The notes: a model not told the origin generated them from the sequence alone. Positions 1 through 6,240 are shown, numbered from the stretch's first letter. The stretch is DNA of 6,622 bases from an uncultured Burkholderiales bacterium (GCA_903831925.1 CAIKZV010000137.1:1-6622), one strand, 5' to 3'. Made by a program: numbers and translations.

Positions 1-2
1 CC

Positions 3-428
3 GCAGCGTCGTTTGAGGGCGGCTGGTTTCACAGCGGCGATCTGGCCGTCATCGACGACGAGGGCTACATCACCGTCGTCGACCGCAAGAAGGACATGAT
101 CAAGACCGGCGGCGAGAACGTGGCCTCGCGCGAAGTCGAAGAGGCGGTCTATCGCCTTGATGGCGTCTCGGAGGTCGCGGTGATCGGCCTGCCGCATCCC
201 TACTGGATCGAGGCGGTCACTGCCTGCGTCGTGGTCAAGGCCGGCCATGTGCTCAGCGAGGAGCAGGTCATCGCGCACTGCCGCTCGCAGCTGGCCACCT
301 TCAAATCGCCCAAGAAAGTGGTCCTGATCGATGCGCTGCCCAAAAATCCAAGCGGCAAGATCCTCAAGCGCGAACTGCGCAACCGCTTTGAAGACCTGCT
401 GAAGGACCTGCCCGCCGAGAACCGCTGA
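3..428 (+). CDS. Acyl-CoA synthetase (AMP-forming), C-terminal fragment; 5' end outside window
   Basis: This is the last 141 codons of an ANL-superfamily acyl-CoA ligase, open from the left edge and ending in TGA at 426-428. The family joins a carboxylic acid to CoA through an acyl-adenylate in the cytoplasm. Visible motifs, numbered in the fragment, are GWFHSGD (7-13, motif A7), DRKKDMIKTGGENV (27-40, the A8 hinge where the C-terminal domain rotates) and PKNPSGKIL (113-121, motif A10) with the adenylation lysine at about residue 119 (bases 357-359). The DRKKDMIKTGGENV style is typical of fatty-acyl/long-chain CoA ligases of the FadD13 type, unlike the second ligase in this window. The catalytic C-terminal domain looks intact. 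The gene converges on the serine hydrolase gene, with 31 nt between the stop codons. The substrate cannot be read from this fragment, because the acid-binding N-terminal domain lies outside. Confidence 0.93.
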   Translation, partial: AASFEGGWFHSGDLAVIDDEGYITVVDRKKDMIKTGGENVASREVEEAVYRLDGVSEVAVIGLPHPYWIEAVTACVVVKAGHVLSEEQVIAHCRSQLATFKSPKKVVLIDALPKNPSGKILKRELRNRFEDLLKDLPAENR

Positions 429-459
429 GGTGCTGAATTCGCGTCATTAAGCCGCGCCC

Positions 460-475
460 TCAGGCTGCGGCCTGA
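460..475. other. Perfect 6-bp inverted repeat with 4-nt loop at the convergent gene junction
   Basis: TCAGGC (460-465) and GCCTGA (470-475) are exact inverted copies around TGCG. The left arm contains the TGA stop codon of the minus-strand hydrolase (460-462), so the hairpin spans the last codons and the stop. No run of T follows on either strand, so it is not a standard intrinsic terminator. It could still stabilise the operon's 3' end or mark a bidirectional transcription stop between the converging genes. It may also be a chance effect of GC-rich codons. Confidence 0.3.
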
Positions 476-1650
476 TACACCGCCTGCTTCATCGCGAACG
501 AGAACGGGTGCCAGAAGGCGGTATCGCGCTGGGCCATGACAATGCCGGCCAGTCCCCGGCGCGGGTTGATCCACCAGTGGGTGCCGGCCATGCCGCCCCA
601 CTGGAATTCGCCGACCGAATCCGGCGGATCGATGCTCGATGCGCTCAATGACACGGCGCCGCCCAGCCCGAAGCTCTTGCCGATGACAGGCTTCGGAAAC
701 CCGGTGTAGACGCCTTGCGGCAGATGCGACTGCATCATCAGCGCAAGCGTCTCGGGGCGCAGCAGGGTCGGCCCGCCCGGGATCAGGCTGCGGATCAGGG
801 CGAGGGTGTCGGGCAGGGTCGAGACCAGCCCGCCGCCGCCCGACAGACGCGTTGCCGCCTTCTCGAACGCGCCGGCAAAGGGAATGTCGTCGACACGGGT
901 CAGTCCGGGCTTGAGCGGCTTGGTCAGGCTCGCGCCGCGATAGTAGGCGACCAGCCGCGAGCGCTGTGCCGACGGGATCATGAAGCCGGTGTCGACCATG
1001 CCCAGCGGCTTGAAGATGCGCGCACTCAGAAAGACATCGAAGGGCTGGCCGCTCACCACTTCGACCAGACGGCCGAGCACATCGGTGGCAATCGAATATT
1101 CCCAGGAGCTGCCCGGATGAAACGCGAGCGGCAGGCTTTCGAGCAGATCGATCATGTGAGCAAGCGACGTGGTGTGGTCGCGCACCCCGGCATCGATGAA
1201 GGCCTGATAGAGCAGGGTGCCCGGATCGAGCAGTCCGTAGCCGAGCCCGGCGCTGTGGGTCAGCAGGTGGCGCACGGTGATCGGGCTGCGCGCCGGCTCG
1301 GTATCGCCCAGCGAGGTGGCGCCCTGGCGCAGCACCTGTCGCTTGCCCAGTTGCGGGATGAAGCGCTCGATCGGATCGTCCAGGCCGAGCTTGCCGTCTT
1401 CCATCAGCAGCAGCACCGCGCAGGAGGTGATCAGCTTGGTGCTCGAGTACATGCGAAAAATATGATCGGGCCGCAGCGCAATCTGCCGCTCGCGGTCGGC
1501 CCAGCCGGTGCAGTGCAGATCGATCAGATCACGGCCCTGCAGCACCGCCGACGACACGCCTGCCAGCAGTTCGCTGTCGACGATCTCTTGCATGGCGGCA
1601 TGCAGCGGCGCGAAGTCCAGCCGCGTCGGGCTGAGAGTGAGATCGCTCAT
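460..1650 (-). CDS. Serine hydrolase, class C beta-lactamase-like / EstB-type esterase family
   Basis: A 396-residue protein of the beta-lactamase/penicillin-binding-protein fold (Pfam Beta-lactamase type). The SxxK motif is S69-S-T-K72, with S69 the expected nucleophile and K72 its helper. The second motif is the Tyr-Ser pair in WEYS (Y185, S186), with Y185 the likely general base. A W-G-G-x-x-G stretch near residues 351-356, followed by THWWINP, takes the place of the KTG motif, as in EstB-type carboxylesterases; length (about 390) also fits that group. No signal peptide or membrane segment is visible, so it is probably cytoplasmic, unlike true AmpC beta-lactamases. By analogy it hydrolyses an ester, lactone or amide, or transfers an acyl group; the substrate is unknown. 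It is last in the operon. Its ATG overlaps the ligase stop as ATGA, preceded by GAGGAG at 8 nt, which fixes the start and suggests translational coupling. Confidence 0.92.
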   Translation of the reverse strand: MSDLTLSPTRLDFAPLHAAMQEIVDSELLAGVSSAVLQGRDLIDLHCTGWADRERQIALRPDHIFRMYSSTKLITSCAVLLLMEDGKLGLDDPIERFIPQLGKRQVLRQGATSLGDTEPARSPITVRHLLTHSAGLGYGLLDPGTLLYQAFIDAGVRDHTTSLAHMIDLLESLPLAFHPGSSWEYSIATDVLGRLVEVVSGQPFDVFLSARIFKPLGMVDTGFMIPSAQRSRLVAYYRGASLTKPLKPGLTRVDDIPFAGAFEKAATRLSGGGGLVSTLPDTLALIRSLIPGGPTLLRPETLALMMQSHLPQGVYTGFPKPVIGKSFGLGGAVSLSASSIDPPDSVGEFQWGGMAGTHWWINPRRGLAGIVMAQRDTAFWHPFSFAMKQAVYQAAA

Positions 1651-3374
1651 CGTGACGACTCCTCGAGGAACTCCGTCGCATTTCGCGGACCGCTCGCCGG
1701 GCGGCCGTTTTCGTGGCCGCGCAGTTCGACCCGGCGGATCTTGCCGGAGATGGTCTTGGGCAGATCGGCGAATTCAATGCGCCGGATCATCTTGTAGGGC
1801 GAGACCCGTTCGCGCAGGAAGGTGAAGATGGCTTTTGCGGTGGCCGCATTCGGCTCATGACCGGGCGCCAGGATGACGTAGGCCTTGGGCACGAAGCCGC
1901 GCACCGGGTCGGGCGAGGGCACAACCGCGGCTTCGGCCACCGCAGCATGCTCGATCAGCGCGCTTTCGAGCTCGAAGGGGCTGATGCGATAGCCCGAGGC
2001 TTTGAAGACATCGTCGGCGCGTCCGACATAGGTGATGTAGCCCTCTGCATCGCGGCTGCCGACATCCCCGGTGTGGTAATAGCCGTCGCGCATTGCCTCG
2101 GCGGTTTTTTCGGTGTCGTCGGCATAGGCGTCCATCAGCGGCACCGGGCGGCGCGACAGATCGATGCAGATCTCGCCTTCATCGGCCGGCTTGCCATCGG
2201 CATCGAGCAGCACGATCGGATAGCCCGGCAGCGGGCGGCCCATCGAGCCGGGCTTGAGTGCCTGCCCGGGCGGATTGCCGATCTGCGCGGTGGTCTCGGT
2301 CTGGCCGTAGCCGTCACGGATGGTCAGCCCCCAGGCATTGCGCACCTGGTCGATCACCTCCGGGTTGAGCGGCTCGCCGGCCGAGATCACTTCGCGCAGA
2401 CCGGTCTTGAATCGCGGCAGATCTTCAAGGATCAGCATGCGCCAGACGGTGGGCGGCGCGCACAGCGTCTTGACGCCGTATTTGTTGAGCACGTTGAGGA
2501 TGGTCGGCCCGTTGAAGCGGCTGTAGTTGTAGATGAAGACGCAGGCCTGCGCATTGAAGGGCGCAAAAAAGCAGCTCCAGGCATGCTTGGCCCAGCCCGG
2601 CGAACTGATCGTCCAGTGCACGTCGCCCGGTTGCAGTCCGAGCCAGTACATCGTCGACAGATGGCCCACCGGATAGCTCTGGCGCGAATGGCGAACCAGC
2701 TTCGGCTTGGAGGTGGTGCCCGAGGTGAAGTACTCGAGCAGCGGCGCGGTCACTGCACCGGCGTCAGTCGGCACGAAAACCTCGGGGCTTGCGGCCGACT
2801 CGCGATAGTCGGTCCAGCCGGCGGGCGGGCGGCCATCGTTGCCGCGCCCGGCGTCGCCGGCCAGGATGCAGCCGATGCCTGCCAGCGCTGCGGCCGGCAG
2901 CTCGCTCACCCGCGCCTGCCCGGTGGCGTTGGTCAGGATCCAGCGAACCTGACCGCGCTCGATGCGATCGGCCAGATCGGCGCCCGACAGCAGGGTGGTG
3001 GCCGGGATGACCACCGCACCGATCTTGATCGCCGCCAGCATGGTTTCCCAGAGCGGGACTTCGTTGCCCAGCATCAGCAGGATGCGATCACCTGCGCGCG
3101 TGCCGCGCCCCACCAGGAAGTTGGCGACCTGCGAGGAGCGGCGTGACAGCTCGGCGTAGCTCAGCTTCGCCTCGCTGCCCGACTCCTCGACGATGTGCAG
3201 CGCCGGCGCCGCGTTGTTGCGCGCGATCGCATCGAAGTAGTCGATCGCCCAGTTGAAGCGATCGAGCTTGGGCCAGGCAAACGCGGCGTTGGCCGCCGGA
3301 TGATCGGTGCGCAGCGCGAACAGCTGGTCGCGGGCGGCCAGAAAGCGGCTCAGTTCGGAGTTGGGTTCGGTCAT
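1647..3374 (-). CDS. AMP-dependent acyl-CoA synthetase (medium-chain/ACSM-like type)
   Basis: A complete 575-residue ANL-superfamily ligase that would activate a carboxylic acid with ATP and CoA in the cytoplasm. Motifs in order: FNWA near residues 40-43 and YAELSRRSSQVANFL (73-87), both common in the ACSM/acetyl-propionyl-CoA-synthetase branch; phosphate loop TSGTTSKPK (217-225, A3); GYGQTET (355-361, A5); YHTGD (433-437, A7); GRADDVFKASGYRISPFELE (451-470, A8); LPKTISGKIRR (538-548, A10) with adenylation lysine K545. All catalytic motifs are present, so it is probably active. It belongs to a different branch from the ligase fragment at 3-428. It starts 11 nt after the DUF169 stop and overlaps the hydrolase start by 4 nt. 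The site before its ATG is weak (AGAG-like), so translation may depend on ribosomes arriving from the DUF169 gene. Medium-chain, branched or aryl acids are all possible substrates; the sequence does not decide. Confidence 0.95.
   Translation of the reverse strand: MTEPNSELSRFLAARDQLFALRTDHPAANAAFAWPKLDRFNWAIDYFDAIARNNAAPALHIVEESGSEAKLSYAELSRRSSQVANFLVGRGTRAGDRILLMLGNEVPLWETMLAAIKIGAVVIPATTLLSGADLADRIERGQVRWILTNATGQARVSELPAAALAGIGCILAGDAGRGNDGRPPAGWTDYRESAASPEVFVPTDAGAVTAPLLEYFTSGTTSKPKLVRHSRQSYPVGHLSTMYWLGLQPGDVHWTISSPGWAKHAWSCFFAPFNAQACVFIYNYSRFNGPTILNVLNKYGVKTLCAPPTVWRMLILEDLPRFKTGLREVISAGEPLNPEVIDQVRNAWGLTIRDGYGQTETTAQIGNPPGQALKPGSMGRPLPGYPIVLLDADGKPADEGEICIDLSRRPVPLMDAYADDTEKTAEAMRDGYYHTGDVGSRDAEGYITYVGRADDVFKASGYRISPFELESALIEHAAVAEAAVVPSPDPVRGFVPKAYVILAPGHEPNAATAKAIFTFLRERVSPYKMIRRIEFADLPKTISGKIRRVELRGHENGRPASGPRNATEFLEESSR
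1659..1664 (-). promoter_or_regulatory. Ribosome binding site of the serine hydrolase gene, inside the ligase coding end
   Basis: The minus strand reads GAGGAG 8 nt before the ATG at 1650. It lies within the last codons of the upstream ligase. With the 4-nt overlap of stop and start (1647-1650) it supports this start and coupled translation of the two proteins. Confidence 0.75.
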
Positions 3375-3385
3375 GGCGTATCGCT

Positions 3386-4228
3386 CTATTTTGTTGCCGG
3401 GGGTGCCTTCGATTGTGCCCGCTCGGGATAGCTCACCGCCATCCCGTCGCGCACGTCCTGCTGGATGCCGTATTGCGCAAAGGGATAGCGAAAGCCGTTT
3501 TTGGCCAGCGCATGCATGCCGTCGATGGCCTTGACCAGCAGGGCCGGCGGCAGCGCCATCAGCATCTCGTCATCGAGCACACCGCCATAGCGGCGCTCGG
3601 CAAAGCACGGAATCGACAGGCTCGGCTCGCCGGTCGCGAGCGCCCGTCCCCAGGAGTCGGCGCAGGCCGACTCGCCGACCACGCTCCAGTCGAAGCGCTT
3701 GTAGCCGAGCCATTGCAGTCCGTTGATGAAGTAGATCATCGCGCCCGGCGTGGCATAAAAAAGCGCGATGTCGGGGTTGCCCAGCCGACCCGACGACAGC
3801 GGCGAGACCGCGAGCGCAGCTGCGCGTGGCGGGATGTGCATCGCGCGCTGATGGGCATGTGCATCGTCAGGCGTGGCATACCAGACGCCGACCATCGATT
3901 TGCCCGAGCGCCATTCGGCATCGGGCGCGCCCAGCCCGACCACGGTGCGACATTGCGCGCCGACCAGATCGTCGCCGGTGATACCGACCGTCCAGCCAAG
4001 GCGCGCGGCCTGCGCGACGATCTGGTCGGTGGTGTGAATCGACTTGGGCCGGCGGATGCGCGGAATCGCCGCCATCTCGTCGACGCTGTCGAAGCGCTTC
4101 ATGCAAAAGGGCATGGCGCGCAGCTTGAGCAGTCGCTCGAGTTCGGCCGAGATCGCGGCCCAGTCAGTGGCGGCGGTGGCCGAGGTGTCGGCCTGTGCCG
4201 GGGTCTTGCTGCTGGCAGGGGTGTCCAT
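3386..4228 (-). CDS. DUF169 family protein, function unknown
   Basis: A 280-residue protein that I recognise as DUF169 (COG2043-like) from its pattern: a start around LLKLRAMPFCMKRF (34-46), a CRTVVGLG segment (93-100), a central hydrophobic stretch, then GESACADSW (185-193) and LSIPCFAERRYGGVLDDEM (204-222). The cysteines at 42, 93, 189 and 208 and the D219-D220-E221 cluster are candidate functional or metal-binding residues; that is inference, since no activity is established for the family. The first 20 residues are a low-complexity Ala/Thr/Ser/Pro leader without a hydrophobic core, so it is probably a cytoplasmic soluble protein. The start at 4228 has AAAGGA (4240-4245) 11 nt upstream. 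It lies 26 nt after the receptor gene and 11 nt before the ligase gene, so it is cotranscribed with both. That ties it to CoA-ester metabolism of an imported acid, as an enzyme, accessory factor or ligand-binding protein. Confidence 0.87.
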   Translation of the reverse strand: MDTPASSKTPAQADTSATAATDWAAISAELERLLKLRAMPFCMKRFDSVDEMAAIPRIRRPKSIHTTDQIVAQAARLGWTVGITGDDLVGAQCRTVVGLGAPDAEWRSGKSMVGVWYATPDDAHAHQRAMHIPPRAAALAVSPLSSGRLGNPDIALFYATPGAMIYFINGLQWLGYKRFDWSVVGESACADSWGRALATGEPSLSIPCFAERRYGGVLDDEMLMALPPALLVKAIDGMHALAKNGFRYPFAQYGIQQDVRDGMAVSYPERAQSKAPPATK

Positions 4229-4239
4229 GGTGCGTGGTG

Positions 4240-4245
4240 TCCTTT
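4240..4245 (-). promoter_or_regulatory. Ribosome binding site of the DUF169 gene
   Basis: The minus strand reads AAAGGA 11 nt before the ATG at 4228, in the 26-nt gap after the receptor gene stop. It supports the chosen start, which carries the low-complexity N-terminal leader. Confidence 0.6.
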
Positions 4246-4254
4246 CAGATCGTT

Positions 4255-5256
4255 CTATTCGACTCGGATATTCATCGCGCGCACGATCGGTACCCAGCGG
4301 GCACGCTGTGCCGCACCGAAAGCGTCGGCTGATTCGGGGGTGCTGCCGGCGAGGTTTTCTGCGCCGTAGCCGTCCAGCCGCTGGCGGATGTCGGCCTCAT
4401 TGAGTGCCTTGTTCAGCGCGCGGTTGAGCCGATCGATGATTGGCTTCGGCGTGGCTTTGGGCGCAATCAGGCAGTTCCAGGTGTAGGCCTCGTAGTCGGC
4501 AACGCCCGCCTCTGAAAAGGTCGGCACCTCAGGATAGCCGGCATTTCGCCGCTCGCCGCTGACCGCCAGGACGCGGATCTGCCCGGCCTTCATCATCGGC
4601 CCGGATGTCGAAAAACCGTCGAACACCAGGTCGATCTGCCCGCCCGCAAGATCCTGCATCGCTGCACCATTGCCCTTGTAGGGCACATGCAGCAGTTCGA
4701 TGCCGGCCGATCGCGCGAAGGTCTCACCAACGATATGGCTGATCGAGCCGTTGCCGGCCGATCCATAGCTGATCTTGCCGGGCGCGGCCTTGGCGCGGGC
4801 AATGAGGGTCCGCTGGTCGGGCGCGCCGTCGCGTCGGCCGGCGAGCACCATCTGCGTTCGCGAAATCAGACCGATGGTGGTCAGGTCGCGGTCGATGTCG
4901 AAGGGCAGCTTGGGCAGCAGGGCCGGATTCATGACGAGTTGCGAGCTGGTACCCAGGCCGATGGTGTAGCCGTCGGGTGCGGCCTTGGCCACCGCATCAG
5001 TGCCGATCATGCCGCCGGCGCCGGCACGGTTTTCGACCACCACCGGCTGGCCGATCGACTCGGCGAGTTTCGGGGCGAGCTGGCGGGCGATCAGGTCGTT
5101 GCCGCTGCCGGTGGCGAAGGCGACGATGATCTTGAGCGGCCGAGCGGGCCAGCTTTCCTGCGCCAGCGCCAGCGGCGCAGTGCCAGCGACCAGCGACGGC
5201 AGTGCGCCAGCGGCTGCAGCCTGCGCAAGCAGGCGGTGAAAACGTCGTCGCTCCAT
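4255..5256 (-). CDS. Tripartite tricarboxylate transporter substrate-binding protein (Bug/TctC family), exported
   Basis: A 333-residue periplasmic receptor of the Bug/TctC family, which binds small carboxylates and related ligands for TTT transporters or acts as an orphan sensor. Family marks: WPARPLKIIVAF (36-47), a GSGND loop (50-54) in place of the usual PGG-x-x-D, VVVENRAGAGGMIGTD (72-87), PDGYT (94-98), YGSAGNGS (164-171) and HVPYKG (190-195). The N-terminus is an export signal: R3-R4-R5-F6 with a basic residue at 8 resembles a twin-arginine motif, followed by an Ala/Leu-rich core and a likely cleavage at ALA-QE after residue 32. The start at 5256 is chosen because the signal peptide begins there and GAGGGG precedes it; the open frame continues upstream to 5661, but that part is antisense to the SDR gene. 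It is the first gene of the operon. No TctA or TctB membrane partners are in the window. Confidence 0.95.
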   Translation of the reverse strand: MERRRFHRLLAQAAAAGALPSLVAGTAPLALAQESWPARPLKIIVAFATGSGNDLIARQLAPKLAESIGQPVVVENRAGAGGMIGTDAVAKAAPDGYTIGLGTSSQLVMNPALLPKLPFDIDRDLTTIGLISRTQMVLAGRRDGAPDQRTLIARAKAAPGKISYGSAGNGSISHIVGETFARSAGIELLHVPYKGNGAAMQDLAGGQIDLVFDGFSTSGPMMKAGQIRVLAVSGERRNAGYPEVPTFSEAGVADYEAYTWNCLIAPKATPKPIIDRLNRALNKALNEADIRQRLDGYGAENLAGSTPESADAFGAAQRARWVPIVRAMNIRVE

Positions 5257-5259
5257 GGT

Positions 5260-5265
5260 CCCCTC
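5260..5265 (-). promoter_or_regulatory. Ribosome binding site deciding the start of the receptor gene
   Basis: The minus strand reads GAGGGG, 3-5 nt before the ATG at 5256 depending on which bases pair. With the signal peptide that begins at this ATG, it rules out the 135-codon longer reading that runs back into the SDR gene. Confidence 0.6.
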
Positions 5266-5282
5266 GTCTCGTTGCGGTCGAT

Positions 5283-5327
5283 TGTGCCACGCGTGCCATG
5301 CATGGCTCCCGGCCTGCCGGTGGCACA
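5283..5327. repeat. Nested inverted repeats, probable operator
   Basis: Outer arms TGTGCCAC (5283-5290) and GTGGCACA (5320-5327) are exact inverted copies, 29 nt apart. Between them lies the perfect 12-bp palindrome GCCATGCATGGC (5295-5306). GTGCCA also occurs as a direct repeat at 5284 and 5294, exactly one helical turn apart. The arrangement of half-sites on one helix face between divergent promoters resembles an operator for a dimeric or tetrameric regulator. The regulator itself cannot be named from the sequence. Confidence 0.5.
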
Positions 5328-5380
5328 CTGCAGTCGCGGCCCGCCGGGTCGCGCACCCCGCCGCCAACCCTTTCGCATCC

Positions 5381-5385
5381 GGAGA
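5381..5385 (+). promoter_or_regulatory. Ribosome binding site deciding the start of the SDR gene
   Basis: GGAGA lies 7 nt before the ATG at 5393. It supports that start over the in-frame ATG at 5255, which would add 46 residues unlike any SDR and would overlap the receptor gene start. Confidence 0.75.
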
Positions 5386-5392
5386 CCCTGCC

Positions 5393-6178
5393 ATGAAGAT
5401 CAGCCTCGACAATCGCCTTGCCCTCGTCACCGGCGCCAGCCGTGGCATCGGACTGGCCTGCGCCCGCGAGTTCGCCGCCGCGGGTGCCCGGGTGGTCCTG
5501 GTCGCCCGTGATGCCGGCCGTCTGACCGCTGCCTGTGACGAGCTGGTCGCCGAAGGCCTGTCGGTCATCCCGATGGCGGCTGACCTGTCGGATGCACAGG
5601 CGGCGGTGGCGCTGGTCGATCGCATCGAATCCGAGGTCGGCCCGATCGAGCTGCTGGTCAACTCGGCGGGCGCTGCCCGGCGCTTTGCCCCGGACGACCT
5701 GAATGCGGCGGCCTTCCATCAGGGCATGGACGCCAAGTATTTCAGCACGATGCATGTGCTGGCGCCGGTGGTGCAGGCCATGGTCCGGCGCGGTCGAGGC
5801 TCGGTGGTCAATATCATCGGTCAGGGCGGTCGCGTGGCCTCGCCGATGCATATCTCGGGCGGTGCCGCCAATGCGGCCCTGATGCTGGCCACCGTCGGCT
5901 ATGCCCGGGCTCATGCCGGGCAGGGTGTGCGGGTCAACGCCATCAACCCCGGTCTGACCTTCACCAGCCGTGTCGAAGAAGGTCTCGAGGTATCGGCGCG
6001 CGCCAGCGGCAAGTCGCGTGAGCAGGTGCTCGCCGACGAACTCGCCAGGATTCCGATGGGGCGCATGGCCCAACCGGAGGAAGTCGCCCGGGTCGCACTC
6101 TTCCTGGCCTCGGACGCCGCGAGCTATGTGTCGGGGGCGATCGTGCCGATGGATGGCTGCACCGGATCGGTCATCTGA
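5393..6178 (+). CDS. SDR-family Rossmann protein lacking the catalytic Asn-Ser-Tyr-Lys tetrad
   Basis: A 261-residue protein with the length and layout of a classical short-chain dehydrogenase/reductase. The nucleotide site is intact: LVTGASRGIG (11-20), acidic turn AADLSD (63-68), NSAG (90-93) and RVNAINPG (180-187). VARD after strand 2 (R39) and SR before the GIG (R17) suggest NADP(H). In a gap-free alignment that I made by memory with E. coli FabG (N110, S138, Y151, K155), the matching residues are K115, G143, G156 and N160, so the whole tetrad is replaced; there is no Tyr between 117 and 169. The surrounding sequence is well formed (SGGAANAAL, 155-163), so this looks like a specialised subfamily and not decay. 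It may use other chemistry, or bind a ligand without oxidoreduction. The C-terminus (residues 191-218) is a variable substrate-binding helix region. It is divergent from the receptor operon, with no co-directional neighbour before the response regulator 244 nt on. Confidence 0.93.
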   Translation: MKISLDNRLALVTGASRGIGLACAREFAAAGARVVLVARDAGRLTAACDELVAEGLSVIPMAADLSDAQAAVALVDRIESEVGPIELLVNSAGAARRFAPDDLNAAAFHQGMDAKYFSTMHVLAPVVQAMVRRGRGSVVNIIGQGGRVASPMHISGGAANAALMLATVGYARAHAGQGVRVNAINPGLTFTSRVEEGLEVSARASGKSREQVLADELARIPMGRMAQPEEVARVALFLASDAASYVSGAIVPMDGCTGSVI

Positions 6179-6183
6179 CACTG

Positions 6184-6227
6184 ATTGACCCGACCCGGGA
6201 CGCCAGTTGCGCCCCGGGCCCATCAAT
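6184..6227 (+). terminator. Hairpin downstream of the SDR gene, possible terminator without T-tract
   Basis: CCCGGG-A-CGC (6194-6203) pairs with GCG-C-CCCGGG (6209-6218), with one A-C mismatch and a 5-nt loop. Flanking ATTGA (6184-6188) and TCAAT (6223-6227) can extend it across an internal loop. It starts a few bases after the SDR stop, the right place for termination or 3'-end protection, but no T run follows. CCGACCC (6190-6196) can alternatively pair with GGGTTGG (6230-6236). Confidence 0.4.
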
Positions 6228-6240
6228 AAGGGTTGGTGCT

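Larger units (their letters stand above)
5257..5392. promoter_or_regulatory. Divergent intergenic region between the receptor operon and the SDR gene
   Basis: These 136 nt separate the start codons of two divergently transcribed genes, so promoters for both directions should lie here. I could not find a convincing sigma-70 -35/-10 pair on either strand. A TGGCAC element invites a sigma-54 reading, but the required -12 TTGC is absent. The region's main content is a set of nested inverted repeats (5283-5327), best explained as a regulator binding site. No regulator gene adjoins, other than the response regulator at 6423. Confidence 0.55.

Noticed and set aside
715..1797. Plus-strand 360-codon open frame opposite the serine hydrolase
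   Set aside because: Its translation is Arg/Gln/His-rich with no recognisable domain, and it is the antisense of a gene with clear catalytic motifs. Long shadow frames are expected in GC-rich DNA.
1713..3146. Plus-strand 477-codon open frame opposite the acyl-CoA synthetase
   Set aside because: No known domain; it lies wholly antisense to a ligase with all ANL motifs intact.
3413..4369. Plus-strand 318-codon open frame opposite the DUF169 gene
   Set aside because: Low-complexity Arg/Gly/His composition with no family pattern, while the minus strand encodes a recognisable DUF169 protein.
5284..5335. Sigma-54 promoter suggested by TGGCAC on both strands
   Set aside because: The -24 element fits, but the -12 TTGC is missing at the required spacing in each orientation. 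The TGGCAC copies are explained by the inverted repeats.
5255..5392. Upstream start at 5255 for the SDR gene
   Set aside because: The added 46 residues do not resemble an SDR N-terminus and cross the divergent control region. GGAGA precedes the ATG at 5393.
5257..5661. N-terminal extension of the receptor gene to 5661
   Set aside because: The added residues are Ser/Ala/Thr/Arg-rich and antisense to the SDR gene. The signal peptide and ribosome site put the start at 5256.
4997..6226. Minus-strand 409-codon open frame opposite the SDR gene
   Set aside because: It has no domain features, overlaps the receptor gene in another frame and is antisense to a well-formed SDR.
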